Part shown: piece by piece, positions 5,855 through 11,048 of the stretch | How positions within the stretch are numbered: position 1 is the stretch's first letter | Layout: each line of letters begins with the position of its first letter | DNA from: Bacteroidota bacterium | Lineage (GTDB): Bacteria; Bacteroidota; Bacteroidia; Flavobacteriales; Flavobacteriaceae | Direction of reading: 5' to 3' | Assembly: GCA_023437485.1 (NCBI GenBank) | Contig: JAEZGB010000029.1 | Coordinates: 1 to 11,048 of the forward strand | Length of the DNA: 11,048 nucleotides | Position numbers and translations under genes: made by a program | Notes under the pieces: generated by a model | Told to the model about the DNA's origin: nothing | What the model saw: only the letters and a program-made list of their open reading frames with translations | Databases searched by the model: none

Positions 5855-7277
5855 AATGCCCCACGCCCGCTTTTTCAAACCGGATGCCTTGCGATTTCAG
5901 AATGCCCGTAGATTTCCAGGCATATACCGCAAGGTACAGAAAGCACGCGACACCCACGATATAGCTGAATTTAATATTCGTTTCATCGGCAACCACGCCC
6001 TGTAACCAGCTGACGATTCCGCCGCCCATGATCATCATAATCAGAAAATTGCTGCCCTGGTTTGTCGCTTTGCCCAATCCGCTGATGGCCAAAGTAAAGA
6101 TGCAGGGCCAAAGCGTACTGCAAAACAGTCCCACACTGATAAAGGCGTATACGCTGAGCATTCCATCGGTAAGCATTCCGGTGAGAAGCGCAGCAATTCC
6201 CATCAGCGAGAAAATCAGCAGCATCCTGGCCGGATGGCCCTTACTGGCAATATCGGCAGCGATAAGGACAAGTATTACCAGGCCGTATACCAGAAACCGC
6301 TCAATTTCATGCCCTGCGATGGCATTCACCCCAAGAAATACGGCAAAAGCGAGGTAAGGCGCGATGAACTTAAAAATCTTTTCAACACCGCCTTTCAGGT
6401 TAAAAGCTTCAAGAGCGCCGGTCCAGCGACCGATCATCAGGCTTGCCCAATACAGTGAAATATAGGGCGCTATGTCACGGGTTTCAAAACCAACGTATTT
6501 TTCCATATAATCGGGAAGGTTGCTCGCGGTAGAGACCTCGACCCCTACATAAACAAAGATTCCGATCATGCCCAACAACAACTGCGGATAATGCAATGCA
6601 GATTTGCCAGGCGCTTCCACATCAACTATTTCATGTTGGGGCGTGTCTGGGATCGACGACAGTTTGAGCAGAAGCGCAACTAACATGAACGCTGCGCCAA
6701 GCACCAAATAGGGGATCTTTACACTTTCAATGCTGATATCGGTAGTGGCCGAAGCGCTTGACCCGAAGATCGCGTAACTTACAATCAGTGGCCCGATTGT
6801 GGTGCCAAAATTATTGACCCCGCCGGCAAGAGTCAGCCGTTGTGAACCCGTGGAGATATGGCCCAATGCGATGGCCAGCGGGTTGGCAACCACCTGCTGA
6901 AGCGAAAAGCCAAGTCCAACGATAAACAGCCCCGCCAGCATCAACGGAAAAGACTCGTTGTTAGCAGCGGGATAAAAGAGCAGCGTTCCGAGTGCCGAAA
7001 TGGTAAGCCCGAGTGCCAGCCCGTTCTTGTAGCCGATCCGGTTGATGATATCGCGCCTTGAAAGGAATGAAACGGCCATGTAAATGAGCGAACCAACGGT
7101 ATATGCCACGTAAAACGCCACTGACACCAATTGACTCTGGCCCTGGCTTAGGTCAAATTGCTTCTTGAATACAGGAATCAGGATATCATTGCTGGCCGCT
7201 ACAAAGCCCCAGAAAAAAAACACCGACACCAACGGAATAAATTGACCCCAACGGGTTTGCACCTTACTAGAACTCAT
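5853..7277 (-). CDS. FHS-family sugar MFS transporter (FucP-like)
   Basis: This is a 474-residue, roughly twelve-helix permease of the major facilitator superfamily. The first helix FFFWGFVAASNDILIPVFKK (21-39) carries the Asn-Asp pair of the fucose/galactose/glucose:H+ symporters; Asp31 aligns with FucP Asp46, part of the proton path. Other landmarks are YVAYTVGSLIYMA (56-68), FIVGLGFSLQQVVANPLAIALG (118-139) and QRLTLAGGVNNFGTTIGP (146-163). FucP Glu135 aligns with Gln128, so sugar or coupling may differ from fucose transport. GRWTGALEAF in the second half matches the usual MIGR motif. The start at 7277 follows an AGGAG very close to the ATG, and a perfect promoter lies 27 bases upstream. 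It is downstream of the oxidoreductase gene but independently promoted. The substrate is a sugar of unknown identity. Confidence 0.9.
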   Translation of the reverse strand: MSSSKVQTRWGQFIPLVSVFFFWGFVAASNDILIPVFKKQFDLSQGQSQLVSVAFYVAYTVGSLIYMAVSFLSRRDIINRIGYKNGLALGLTISALGTLLFYPAANNESFPLMLAGLFIVGLGFSLQQVVANPLAIALGHISTGSQRLTLAGGVNNFGTTIGPLIVSYAIFGSSASATTDISIESVKIPYLVLGAAFMLVALLLKLSSIPDTPQHEIVDVEAPGKSALHYPQLLLGMIGIFVYVGVEVSTASNLPDYMEKYVGFETRDIAPYISLYWASLMIGRWTGALEAFNLKGGVEKIFKFIAPYLAFAVFLGVNAIAGHEIERFLVYGLVILVLIAADIASKGHPARMLLIFSLMGIAALLTGMLTDGMLSVYAFISVGLFCSTLWPCIFTLAISGLGKATNQGSNFLIMMIMGGGIVSWLQGVVADETNIKFSYIVGVACFLYLAVYAWKSTGILKSQGIRFEKAGVGH

Positions 7278-7304
7278 GCTCCTGATTTATTTACACGAAT
7301 TTGG

Positions 7305-7336
7305 CAAATATAATCGGGCGATACCACGGCCTGCAA
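7305..7336 (-). promoter_or_regulatory. Promoter of the sugar transporter gene
   Basis: On the minus strand TTG (7336-7334), a 21-base gap, then TATATTTG (7312-7305), a perfect -7 box. It lies in the 78-base gap between the two leftward genes, so the transporter can be transcribed separately. Confidence 0.75.
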
Positions 7337-7355
7337 TTAATTTACCCACAAGTTA

Positions 7356-8564
7356 TCAACCCGTGATCCCCATGGCATAATCAGAGAGATAGGCAAACCT
7401 TTCAGTAAGTTGTCCGTTGCGGGCGATGCAGGCCCGTTCCAGGATTCCGTCGCGATCATTGTTGAAAAACGCCGGGACCACATGCTCAAGGAACATCTCG
7501 CCAAAACCTTCGCTTGCATCCCTGGGAAGTTCGCAGGGCAGGTTGTCCACTGCCATGACCACAATTGCGGCCGGATGGAACATATCGACCTCCTGGCCGG
7601 TTGATGGCAGATAACCGTAAAAAGGTTCGGCGATGGTCGATGCGCGCAAGGTTGCGGCAATCGGGCCATCAACATCACACGAGATGTCAGCCACCACCCG
7701 GATGTTGTTTTTTGACGAGGCCAGCATTTCACGCGAGAGGATGATTGGGGCACCGGTAGCATAAAAATGTCCGGCGATGAACATATCGGCAACCTGTGAA
7801 AATCGCTCAAAGTCTGATTCGAAAAGTTCAGGATGGCTGTAAAAATCGGCTTTGGTACCCAATGCGCCATCGATTCGGCGGTTATAATCCAGAACGTCAA
7901 TCTGGCAATAGACAGGCGAACTGTAAGTTTTGTTCAGAAAATCCTCAACGCCGACCCTTTTGATCCGCATCGCATCAATCATTTCGAGCGCGCCATTGGC
8001 CACTTTTCCATGACCGGTGAGTACGATCTTGATATTGGGGATGGTCACGCGCCGCAATTTGTCAATGAGCGCCTGCTGATCGGGTAGAGTCTCGGCTTTG
8101 GGCAGGTCAAAAAGTTCATACTTCGCACCAAAGGCACGAAACCCGTTGTAGGCGCCAACAATCCCCGCATATCGGCCAAATCCGATCAGCCTTTTATTGT
8201 TCGCATTGACGATGGTTTCGTGGTCATACAGCGTAATCTTTTTGTCCAGGACCGCACGTAATAATTTTTGGTTGTAGGGCTGCTTTTTGATGGTATGTGA
8301 AAAGAAAAAATATTTTTTTCCGGCGATAAGCGCCTCCACCGGAACTTCCTTTACGCCAAAGAGCACATCGCACCCGGAAAGATCGTCGGAAATCTCAAAA
8401 CCGGCCTTCAAATAGTCACTGTCCGGGAAAACTCGGATATCGGAACGCTCCACAACTATCTCGGCCAGGGGATATTGCTCCTGGAATTTTTGAAGTGCTT
8501 CAGGTGAGAAAACTACCCGCCGGTCAGGGGGATTCTTGCGTTCGCGTATGATGCCGAATTTCAT
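7356..8564 (-). CDS. Saccharopine dehydrogenase (Lys1)/alanine dehydrogenase-like NAD(P)-dependent oxidoreductase
   Basis: The start at 8564 gives 402 residues (MKFGIIRERKNPPDRRVVFSP). A longer frame to 8591 would begin inside the promoter and is rejected. The N-terminal domain is of the AlaDH/PNT type: REzK-like RERKNPPDRRV at 7-17, VKEVP at 71-75 and FFSHTIKKQPYN at 87-98, where Lys72 and His90 align with the catalytic Lys77/His96 pair of yeast saccharopine dehydrogenase. TLYDHETIVNANNKRLIGFG and RYAGIVGAYNG (111-141) also match that family. A Rossmann loop is at TGHGKVANGALEM (183-195), and the C-terminal half has ADISCDVDGPIAATLRAST (292-310). It probably oxidises or reductively forms an amino acid or opine with NAD(P). 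Whether the substrate is saccharopine, alanine or another compound cannot be told. No lysine-pathway gene is beside it. Confidence 0.86.
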   Translation of the reverse strand: MKFGIIRERKNPPDRRVVFSPEALQKFQEQYPLAEIVVERSDIRVFPDSDYLKAGFEISDDLSGCDVLFGVKEVPVEALIAGKKYFFFSHTIKKQPYNQKLLRAVLDKKITLYDHETIVNANNKRLIGFGRYAGIVGAYNGFRAFGAKYELFDLPKAETLPDQQALIDKLRRVTIPNIKIVLTGHGKVANGALEMIDAMRIKRVGVEDFLNKTYSSPVYCQIDVLDYNRRIDGALGTKADFYSHPELFESDFERFSQVADMFIAGHFYATGAPIILSREMLASSKNNIRVVADISCDVDGPIAATLRASTIAEPFYGYLPSTGQEVDMFHPAAIVVMAVDNLPCELPRDASEGFGEMFLEHVVPAFFNNDRDGILERACIARNGQLTERFAYLSDYAMGITG

Positions 8565-8580
8565 GATTGAAGATTTTGCG

Positions 8581-8611
8581 CAAAAGTACACCGATTAAAG
8601 GCATTGCGCAA
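8581..8611 (-). promoter_or_regulatory. Promoter of the Lys1-like oxidoreductase gene
   Basis: On the minus strand TTG (8611-8609), a 20-base gap, then TACTTTTG (8588-8581), a perfect -7 box, 16 bases before the ATG at 8564. It overlaps the longer in-frame start at 8591, which supports the 8564 start. Confidence 0.78.
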
Positions 8612-8716
8612 CCTCGAAGCCCTAATCGGGAACTACATCGATAAGTTTTACACATTTGTTGAAAAATTTAGCCCCAGATTAACACCCGCCCGTCCGGTGC
8701 CCCCTGGCTGTTTTTC

Positions 8717-8724
8717 TATATTTG
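8717..8724 (+). promoter_or_regulatory. Promoter -7 element of the serine hydrolase gene
   Basis: TATATTTG is a perfect -7 box, 11 bases before the ATG at 8736. The -33 region lacks a clear TTG. Its position excludes an upstream start at 8604. Confidence 0.6.
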
Positions 8725-8735
8725 CCAACAACACT

Positions 8736-9923
8736 ATGATTACAACTTCCCGAATTATACCGTTTTTGCTTTTTTCGGCGCTTGTCTCCTGCTCCGATGT
8801 CAATGAAAAAACCGAAGAAAAGCACCGCGACCCAGCCGACACGCTGGTGCGGATGGAGCCGTACCGTATTATCGAGCCCAAAATGCCGGCCGATTACGTA
8901 AACCGTCAACGAACTGCGATCCAGGCGTTCGTTAACAAGAATTGGCGCAGTGAAAAGGAAAGCCTAAGCTTCCTGGTGGCGCAAAACGGCCAAACTCTAT
9001 ATGAGCGTTATCAGGGCGATGCCGACAAAATACAGGGCACCAAGATTGAAGCCAATACTGCGCTGCATATTGCCTCCGTAAGCAAGGTAATGACGGCCAC
9101 CGCAATACTGGAATATGTTGATGCGGGACGGATTGAACTCGATCAAAAGGTCAATACGATTCTGACGGGCTTTCCCTACCCTGAAGTCACGGTGAGGCAT
9201 TTGCTCAACCACCGCAGCGGCCTTCAGAACTACGCCTATTACTTTGACCAGCCGGGGAAATGGGATAAAAAGGTTCCGCTGACCAATAAGGATATTCTGG
9301 ATCGGTATATAAGTGATAACGTGCCCCTGGCCTTTAATACTGACCGGCGCTTTACCTATTGCAACACCAACTATGCAATGCTTGCGCTGATCATCGAGAA
9401 ACTTTCGGGTAAATCATATCCCGAGGCCATGAAGCAAATGGTGTTTGACCCTCTTGGCATGAACGACACCTATGTTTTTGAGATTGAAAAACACAGGGAA
9501 ACGGCGGTTCCCTCGTATTTTGCCAACGGGGTTGAAATTGCGCTGGACTATCTGGATGCCGTTTATGGCGACAAGAATATTTTTTCTACCCCGCGCGATA
9601 TCCTGAAATTTGACATGGCCCGCTACAGTCCGGATTTTTTGACACCCAAACTTCAAAAACAGGTTTATGTGGGCTACAGTTTTGAGAACAAAGGCGAAAA
9701 GAACTATGGCCTTGGGATCAGAATGATCGATTGGTTTACCGGCCAACATTTTTATTTTCACAACGGCTGGTGGCATGGCAACACCTCGTCTTACGTTAAC
9801 TTGAAAAAGGAAAAGGTGCTCATTATCGCGCTCAGCAACCGCTACAGTACCAAGCCGTACAGGGTTCGGTTCTTATCGAAGTTGTTCGGGGATTACCCAT
9901 TTAAGGAAGGTGACGCGGAATAG
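8736..9923 (+). CDS. Serine hydrolase lipoprotein, class C beta-lactamase/DD-peptidase fold
   Basis: The start at 8736 gives 395 residues beginning with a lipoprotein signal (MITTSRIIPFLLFSALVSC, lipidated Cys19, then SDVNEKTEEKH). The frame runs back to 8604, but that start precedes the -7 element and hides the signal. The beta-lactamase (PF00144) fold is clear. The nucleophile motif SxxK is in HIASVSKVMTATAIL (Ser114, Lys117), the second motif YxN is YCN at 208-210, and the third is HNGWWHG at 342-348. LLNHRSGLQNYAYY (156-169) and PEAMKQMVFDPLGMNDT (229-245) are standard family landmarks. Members act as esterases, DD-peptidases or beta-lactamases; the HNGW form is common in uncharacterised Bacteroidetes members, so resistance should not be assumed. 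It is probably periplasmic, attached to a membrane. It stands alone, divergent from the oxidoreductase. Confidence 0.9.
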   Translation: MITTSRIIPFLLFSALVSCSDVNEKTEEKHRDPADTLVRMEPYRIIEPKMPADYVNRQRTAIQAFVNKNWRSEKESLSFLVAQNGQTLYERYQGDADKIQGTKIEANTALHIASVSKVMTATAILEYVDAGRIELDQKVNTILTGFPYPEVTVRHLLNHRSGLQNYAYYFDQPGKWDKKVPLTNKDILDRYISDNVPLAFNTDRRFTYCNTNYAMLALIIEKLSGKSYPEAMKQMVFDPLGMNDTYVFEIEKHRETAVPSYFANGVEIALDYLDAVYGDKNIFSTPRDILKFDMARYSPDFLTPKLQKQVYVGYSFENKGEKNYGLGIRMIDWFTGQHFYFHNGWWHGNTSSYVNLKKEKVLIIALSNRYSTKPYRVRFLSKLFGDYPFKEGDAE

Positions 9924-9941
9924 TTCGGCAACGCCTTGATT

Positions 9942-10018
9942 AATTTGAAAATTTGAAGATTTGAAAATTTAGCTTCGCTCAGTTCGCCCTACGGGCTCGG
10001 GTGAAAATTTGAAAATGA
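9942..10018. repeat. TTTGAAAA-type AT-rich ladder with an inserted GC-rich palindrome
   Basis: Positions 9942-9970 repeat ATTTGAAAA/ATTTGAAGA units with a 9-base period, and 10003-10016 repeats the unit again. Between them, 9971-10002 is a GC-rich block with the hairpin GCCC-TAC-GGGC. Read on the minus strand, this block resembles the 41-base module of the array at 10782-10928. No coding potential is seen. Confidence 0.7.
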
Positions 10019-10033
10019 GCCAACCGAAAGGCG

Positions 10034-10064
10034 TTGACTTGGAACGATTATTGCCCTATCTTTG
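10034..10064 (+). promoter_or_regulatory. Promoter of ssrA
   Basis: TTGAC begins at 10034 and TATCTTTG lies at 10057-10064, separated by 20 bases after TTG. This is the best -33/-7 pair in the window. Transcription would start near 10070, about 29 bases before the mature tmRNA end. Confidence 0.83.
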
Positions 10065-10068
10065 CCAC

Positions 10069-10093
10069 AATTATTAATTATTAATTATTAATT
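10069..10093 (+). repeat. Seven-base tandem repeat in the pre-tmRNA leader
   Basis: AATTATT occurs three times in tandem followed by AATT, filling the space between the promoter and the tmRNA 5' end. It would form an unstructured A/U leader removed by RNase P. Confidence 0.8.
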
Positions 10094-10098
10094 GCACT

Positions 10099-10493
10099 GG
10101 GGTCGACCGGTTTTGACAGCGGGTCGAATTGAACAGTAAGCACGCCGGGCAAGGTAACGATATCCCGTAAAACTGTTGTTGCGACTTTATAAACGGCGAA
10201 AATAACTACGCTCTTGCTGCTTAATCTGAATCATAGTAAGATTAGCCTCGCTCCTACAAGGTAGGAGGGCAGGATTCTCCTTGAAAGCCCTGGTCTGTGG
10301 CGTTCTTTAAAGGGGAACCGTAAAAATAGACCTACGGAGGGTGAAGCTTTGGCGCCCTTCGGACACTTAAGAAGCTAAGCGCGTTGTGGCTGCCTTTGGC
10401 CAAGCACCGCGACGAAAATTCAATCAAGGGATAAGCGTGTAGAAAGCTCTTTAGTTGCTCGTTTGGACGGGAGTTCGACTCTCCCCGACTCCA
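10099..10493 (+). ncRNA. ssrA: Transfer-messenger RNA (tmRNA)
   Basis: tmRNA with SmpB rescues ribosomes stalled on broken mRNA and adds a degradation tag. The 5' end GGGGTCG (10099-10105) pairs with CGACTCC (10486-10492; one G-U), forming the acceptor stem. A (10493) is the discriminator, and CCA is not fully encoded (next bases CAT). The T arm is GGGAG-TTCGACT-CTCCC (10470-10486). The 5' part GACCGGTTTTGACAGCGGG is the usual D-like region. The tag frame runs from GGC at 10195 to TAA at 10222-10224 and encodes GENNYALAA, typical of Bacteroidetes and ending in the ALAA signal read by ClpXP-type proteases. The roughly 395-base length is normal. Pseudoknot regions fill 10225-10440. A strong promoter precedes it and a terminator follows. 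Confidence 0.97.
10195..10224 (+). other. tmRNA tag-peptide reading frame (GENNYALAA-stop)
   Basis: GGC GAA AAT AAC TAC GCT CTT GCT GCT TAA. The resume codon is taken as GGC by comparison with other Bacteroidetes tags; the preceding AAC codon is the alternative. Confidence 0.88.
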
Positions 10494-10500
10494 CATCAAG

Positions 10501-10648
10501 CGCGGCTTCGCTGCGTTTAAGCCAAATAAAAATCCGCCAAGTTCACTTGAGCGGATTTTTTTTGGCTTAAATGCGCCGCTTGCGCAGCAAGCGAAAAATT
10601 GCATTTGCAATTTTGCGAGACCGGTGGAGATGACCGAAGGTACTCTCC
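10501..10648. repeat. Cluster of five consecutive hairpins downstream of ssrA
   Basis: The stems are: CGCGGC-TTC-GCTGCG (10501-10515, one G-U); the terminator (10516-10571); CGCTTGC-GCA-GCAAGCG (10577-10593); AAAATTGC-ATTT-GCAATTTT (10595-10614); and GGAGA...TCTCC (10626-10648) with an inner ACC-GAA-GGT. They abut each other almost without spacers. No protein gene is credible here. Confidence 0.6.
10516..10571 (+). terminator. ssrA terminator, unusually long hairpin
   Basis: Three nested perfect stems stack: TTTAAGCCAAA/TTTGGCTTAAA (10516-10526 with 10561-10571), AAAAATCCGC/GCGGATTTTT (10528-10537 with 10551-10560) and CAAGT/ACTTG (10538-10542 with 10545-10549). They are interrupted only by single bases at 10527 and 10550. 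Eight T at 10556-10563 follow the GC core, so it can act as an intrinsic terminator for ssrA. Confidence 0.85.
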
Positions 10649-10653
10649 CTATT

Positions 10654-10692
10654 TAATTTGAAAATTTGAAAATGAGAAAATTTGAAAATTAA
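10654..10692. repeat. TTTGAAAA-type AT-rich ladder
   Basis: Repeated TTTGAAAAT units cover 10657-10690, the same unit as at 9942-10018 and 10931-10953. No coding potential is visible. Confidence 0.65.
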
Positions 10693-10741
10693 CTGATAAT
10701 TATCTTTTGAGGAAAACGGAGCGAAACGGAGCTAAAATGTA

Positions 10742-10789
10742 AAATGAGGAAATGAGGAAATTAGGAAATTAGGAAATTAGAAAATTAGG
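10742..10789. repeat. Six 8-base tandem units
   Basis: Units read AAATGAGG twice, AAATTAGG twice, AAATTAGA once and AAATTAGG once, in exact 8-base phase. The last unit is also the first 8 bases of the 49-base array that follows. Confidence 0.85.
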
Positions 10790-10928
10790 ACCCGAGGCGC
10801 AGCCGAACGGAACGGAGCGACAGCGACGTTAAATGAGGACCCGAGGCGCAGCCGAACGGAAAGTAGCGACAGCGACGTTAAATGAGGACCCGAGGCGCAG
10901 CCGAACGGAACGGAGCGACAGCCAAGTT
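10782..10928. repeat. Three 49-base tandem repeats
   Basis: Copies are 10782-10830, 10831-10879 and 10880-10928. Each is an AAATKAGG unit plus a 41-base GC-rich module starting ACCCGAGGCGCAGCCGAAC and ending GCGACAGCGACGTT. Copy 2 differs at GGAAAGTAGC versus GGAACGGAGC, and copy 3 at the end (GCCAAGTT). A degenerate start of the module may be AACGGAGCGAAACGGAGC at 10715-10732. The repeats have no ORF of note. Confidence 0.9.
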
Positions 10929-10955
10929 AAATTTGAAAATTTGAAAATTTGAAGA
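10929..10955. repeat. TTTGAAAA-type AT-rich ladder after the 49-base array
   Basis: AAATTTGAAAATTTGAAAAT and TTGAAGAT continue directly from the last 49-base copy. Positions 10956-10973 hold nothing recognisable. Confidence 0.65.
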
Positions 10956-10973
10956 TGTGGTAAATTCCGGATT

Positions 10974-11048
10974 TTAAACCACTTTTGCGGTAATCCCGTA
11001 ACGCTCATTGTGGACGAATCGCGAACTTCCGGGTGGTGGGTGGGGGCC
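10974..11048 (-). CDS. Possible C-terminal fragment of a leftward gene
   Basis: On the minus strand one frame is open from the right edge to a TAA at 10976-10974. It encodes about 24 residues ending SSRFVHNERYGITAKVV. The composition looks protein-like after a Pro-rich start, and the stop lies just before the repeat field, as expected for a gene end. The fragment is too short to identify, and the open frame could be chance. Confidence 0.3.
   Translation of the reverse strand, partial: GPHPPPGSSRFVHNERYGITAKVV

Noticed and set aside
7337..7900. A 187-residue minus-strand ORF within the oxidoreductase gene
   Set aside because: It is in a different frame of the same strand as the oxidoreductase, is rich in Trp/Cys/Arg/Pro runs and has no recognisable domain.
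8736..9923. Calling the serine hydrolase an antibiotic-resistance beta-lactamase
   Set aside because: The SxxK, YxN and HxG motifs define the fold only. Most lipoprotein members with HNGW are uncharacterised esterases or peptidases.
10332..10610. A 92-residue minus-strand ORF containing WSRGESNSRPNEQ
   Set aside because: It is antisense to the 3' part of tmRNA and its terminator. The SRGESNSRP string is the well-known false translation of a T-arm sequence read backwards.
10782..10928. CRISPR array
   Set aside because: The 49-base units are contiguous with no variable spacers, so it is a plain tandem repeat.

Overview
The window looks like chromosome from a member of the Bacteroidetes, most likely Flavobacteriaceae. 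Four things support this. Nine promoter candidates, most of them close matches, fit the Bacteroidetes -33 TTG / -7 TAnnTTTG consensus. Most starts follow A-rich leaders with no Shine-Dalgarno sequence. The tmRNA tag reads GENNYALAA, which is typical of the phylum. The protein families are also characteristic: DUF4199, split YeeE/YedE plus DUF6691, FHS sugar MFS, and small SSDDDG-type lipoproteins. The content is mostly ordinary core genome. I found no phage, toxin-antitoxin, CRISPR or biosynthetic cluster.

Layout. At 1-508 (-) is the 5' part of an outer-membrane porin gene (OprP/OprO type), divergent from prmA-clpS (591-1710, +). A hairpin terminator at 1811-1836 separates clpS from a leftward set: a lipocalin-like lipoprotein (1841-2302), a DUF6691 protein (2376-2789) and a YeeE/YedE protein (2791-3348). 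The last two are the halves of a sulfur-compound permease. Divergent from these and starting at 3549 is a tight rightward operon: DUF4199 membrane protein, a small lipoprotein and kdsA (KDO-8-phosphate synthase). A secreted Lys/His-rich protein (5394-5825) follows, ended by a bidirectional terminator at 5829-5854. Two leftward genes come next, each with its own promoter: an FHS-family sugar transporter (5853-7277) and a Lys1/alanine-dehydrogenase-like oxidoreductase (7356-8564). A class C beta-lactamase-fold lipoprotein (8736-9923, +) is the last confident protein gene.

The right end, 9924-11048, is non-coding apart from ssrA (tmRNA, 10099-10493), which has a strong promoter. It is dense in repeats: AT-rich TTTGAAAA ladders, a 7-bp repeat in the pre-tmRNA leader, five consecutive hairpins after ssrA, and a composite array of 8-bp units leading into three 49-bp units. 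An inverted, diverged copy of the GC-rich module lies on the other side of ssrA. This repeat field is the least explained part of the window. A possible C-terminal fragment of a leftward gene touches the right edge.

How the genes relate: prmA and clpS act on translation and protein turnover, and ssrA rescues stalled ribosomes and makes tagged proteins for Clp-type proteases. kdsA and the neighbouring lipoprotein point to the outer envelope. The porin, YeeE/DUF6691 pair and MFS protein are uptake systems for different small solutes. No single new multi-gene system is evident.
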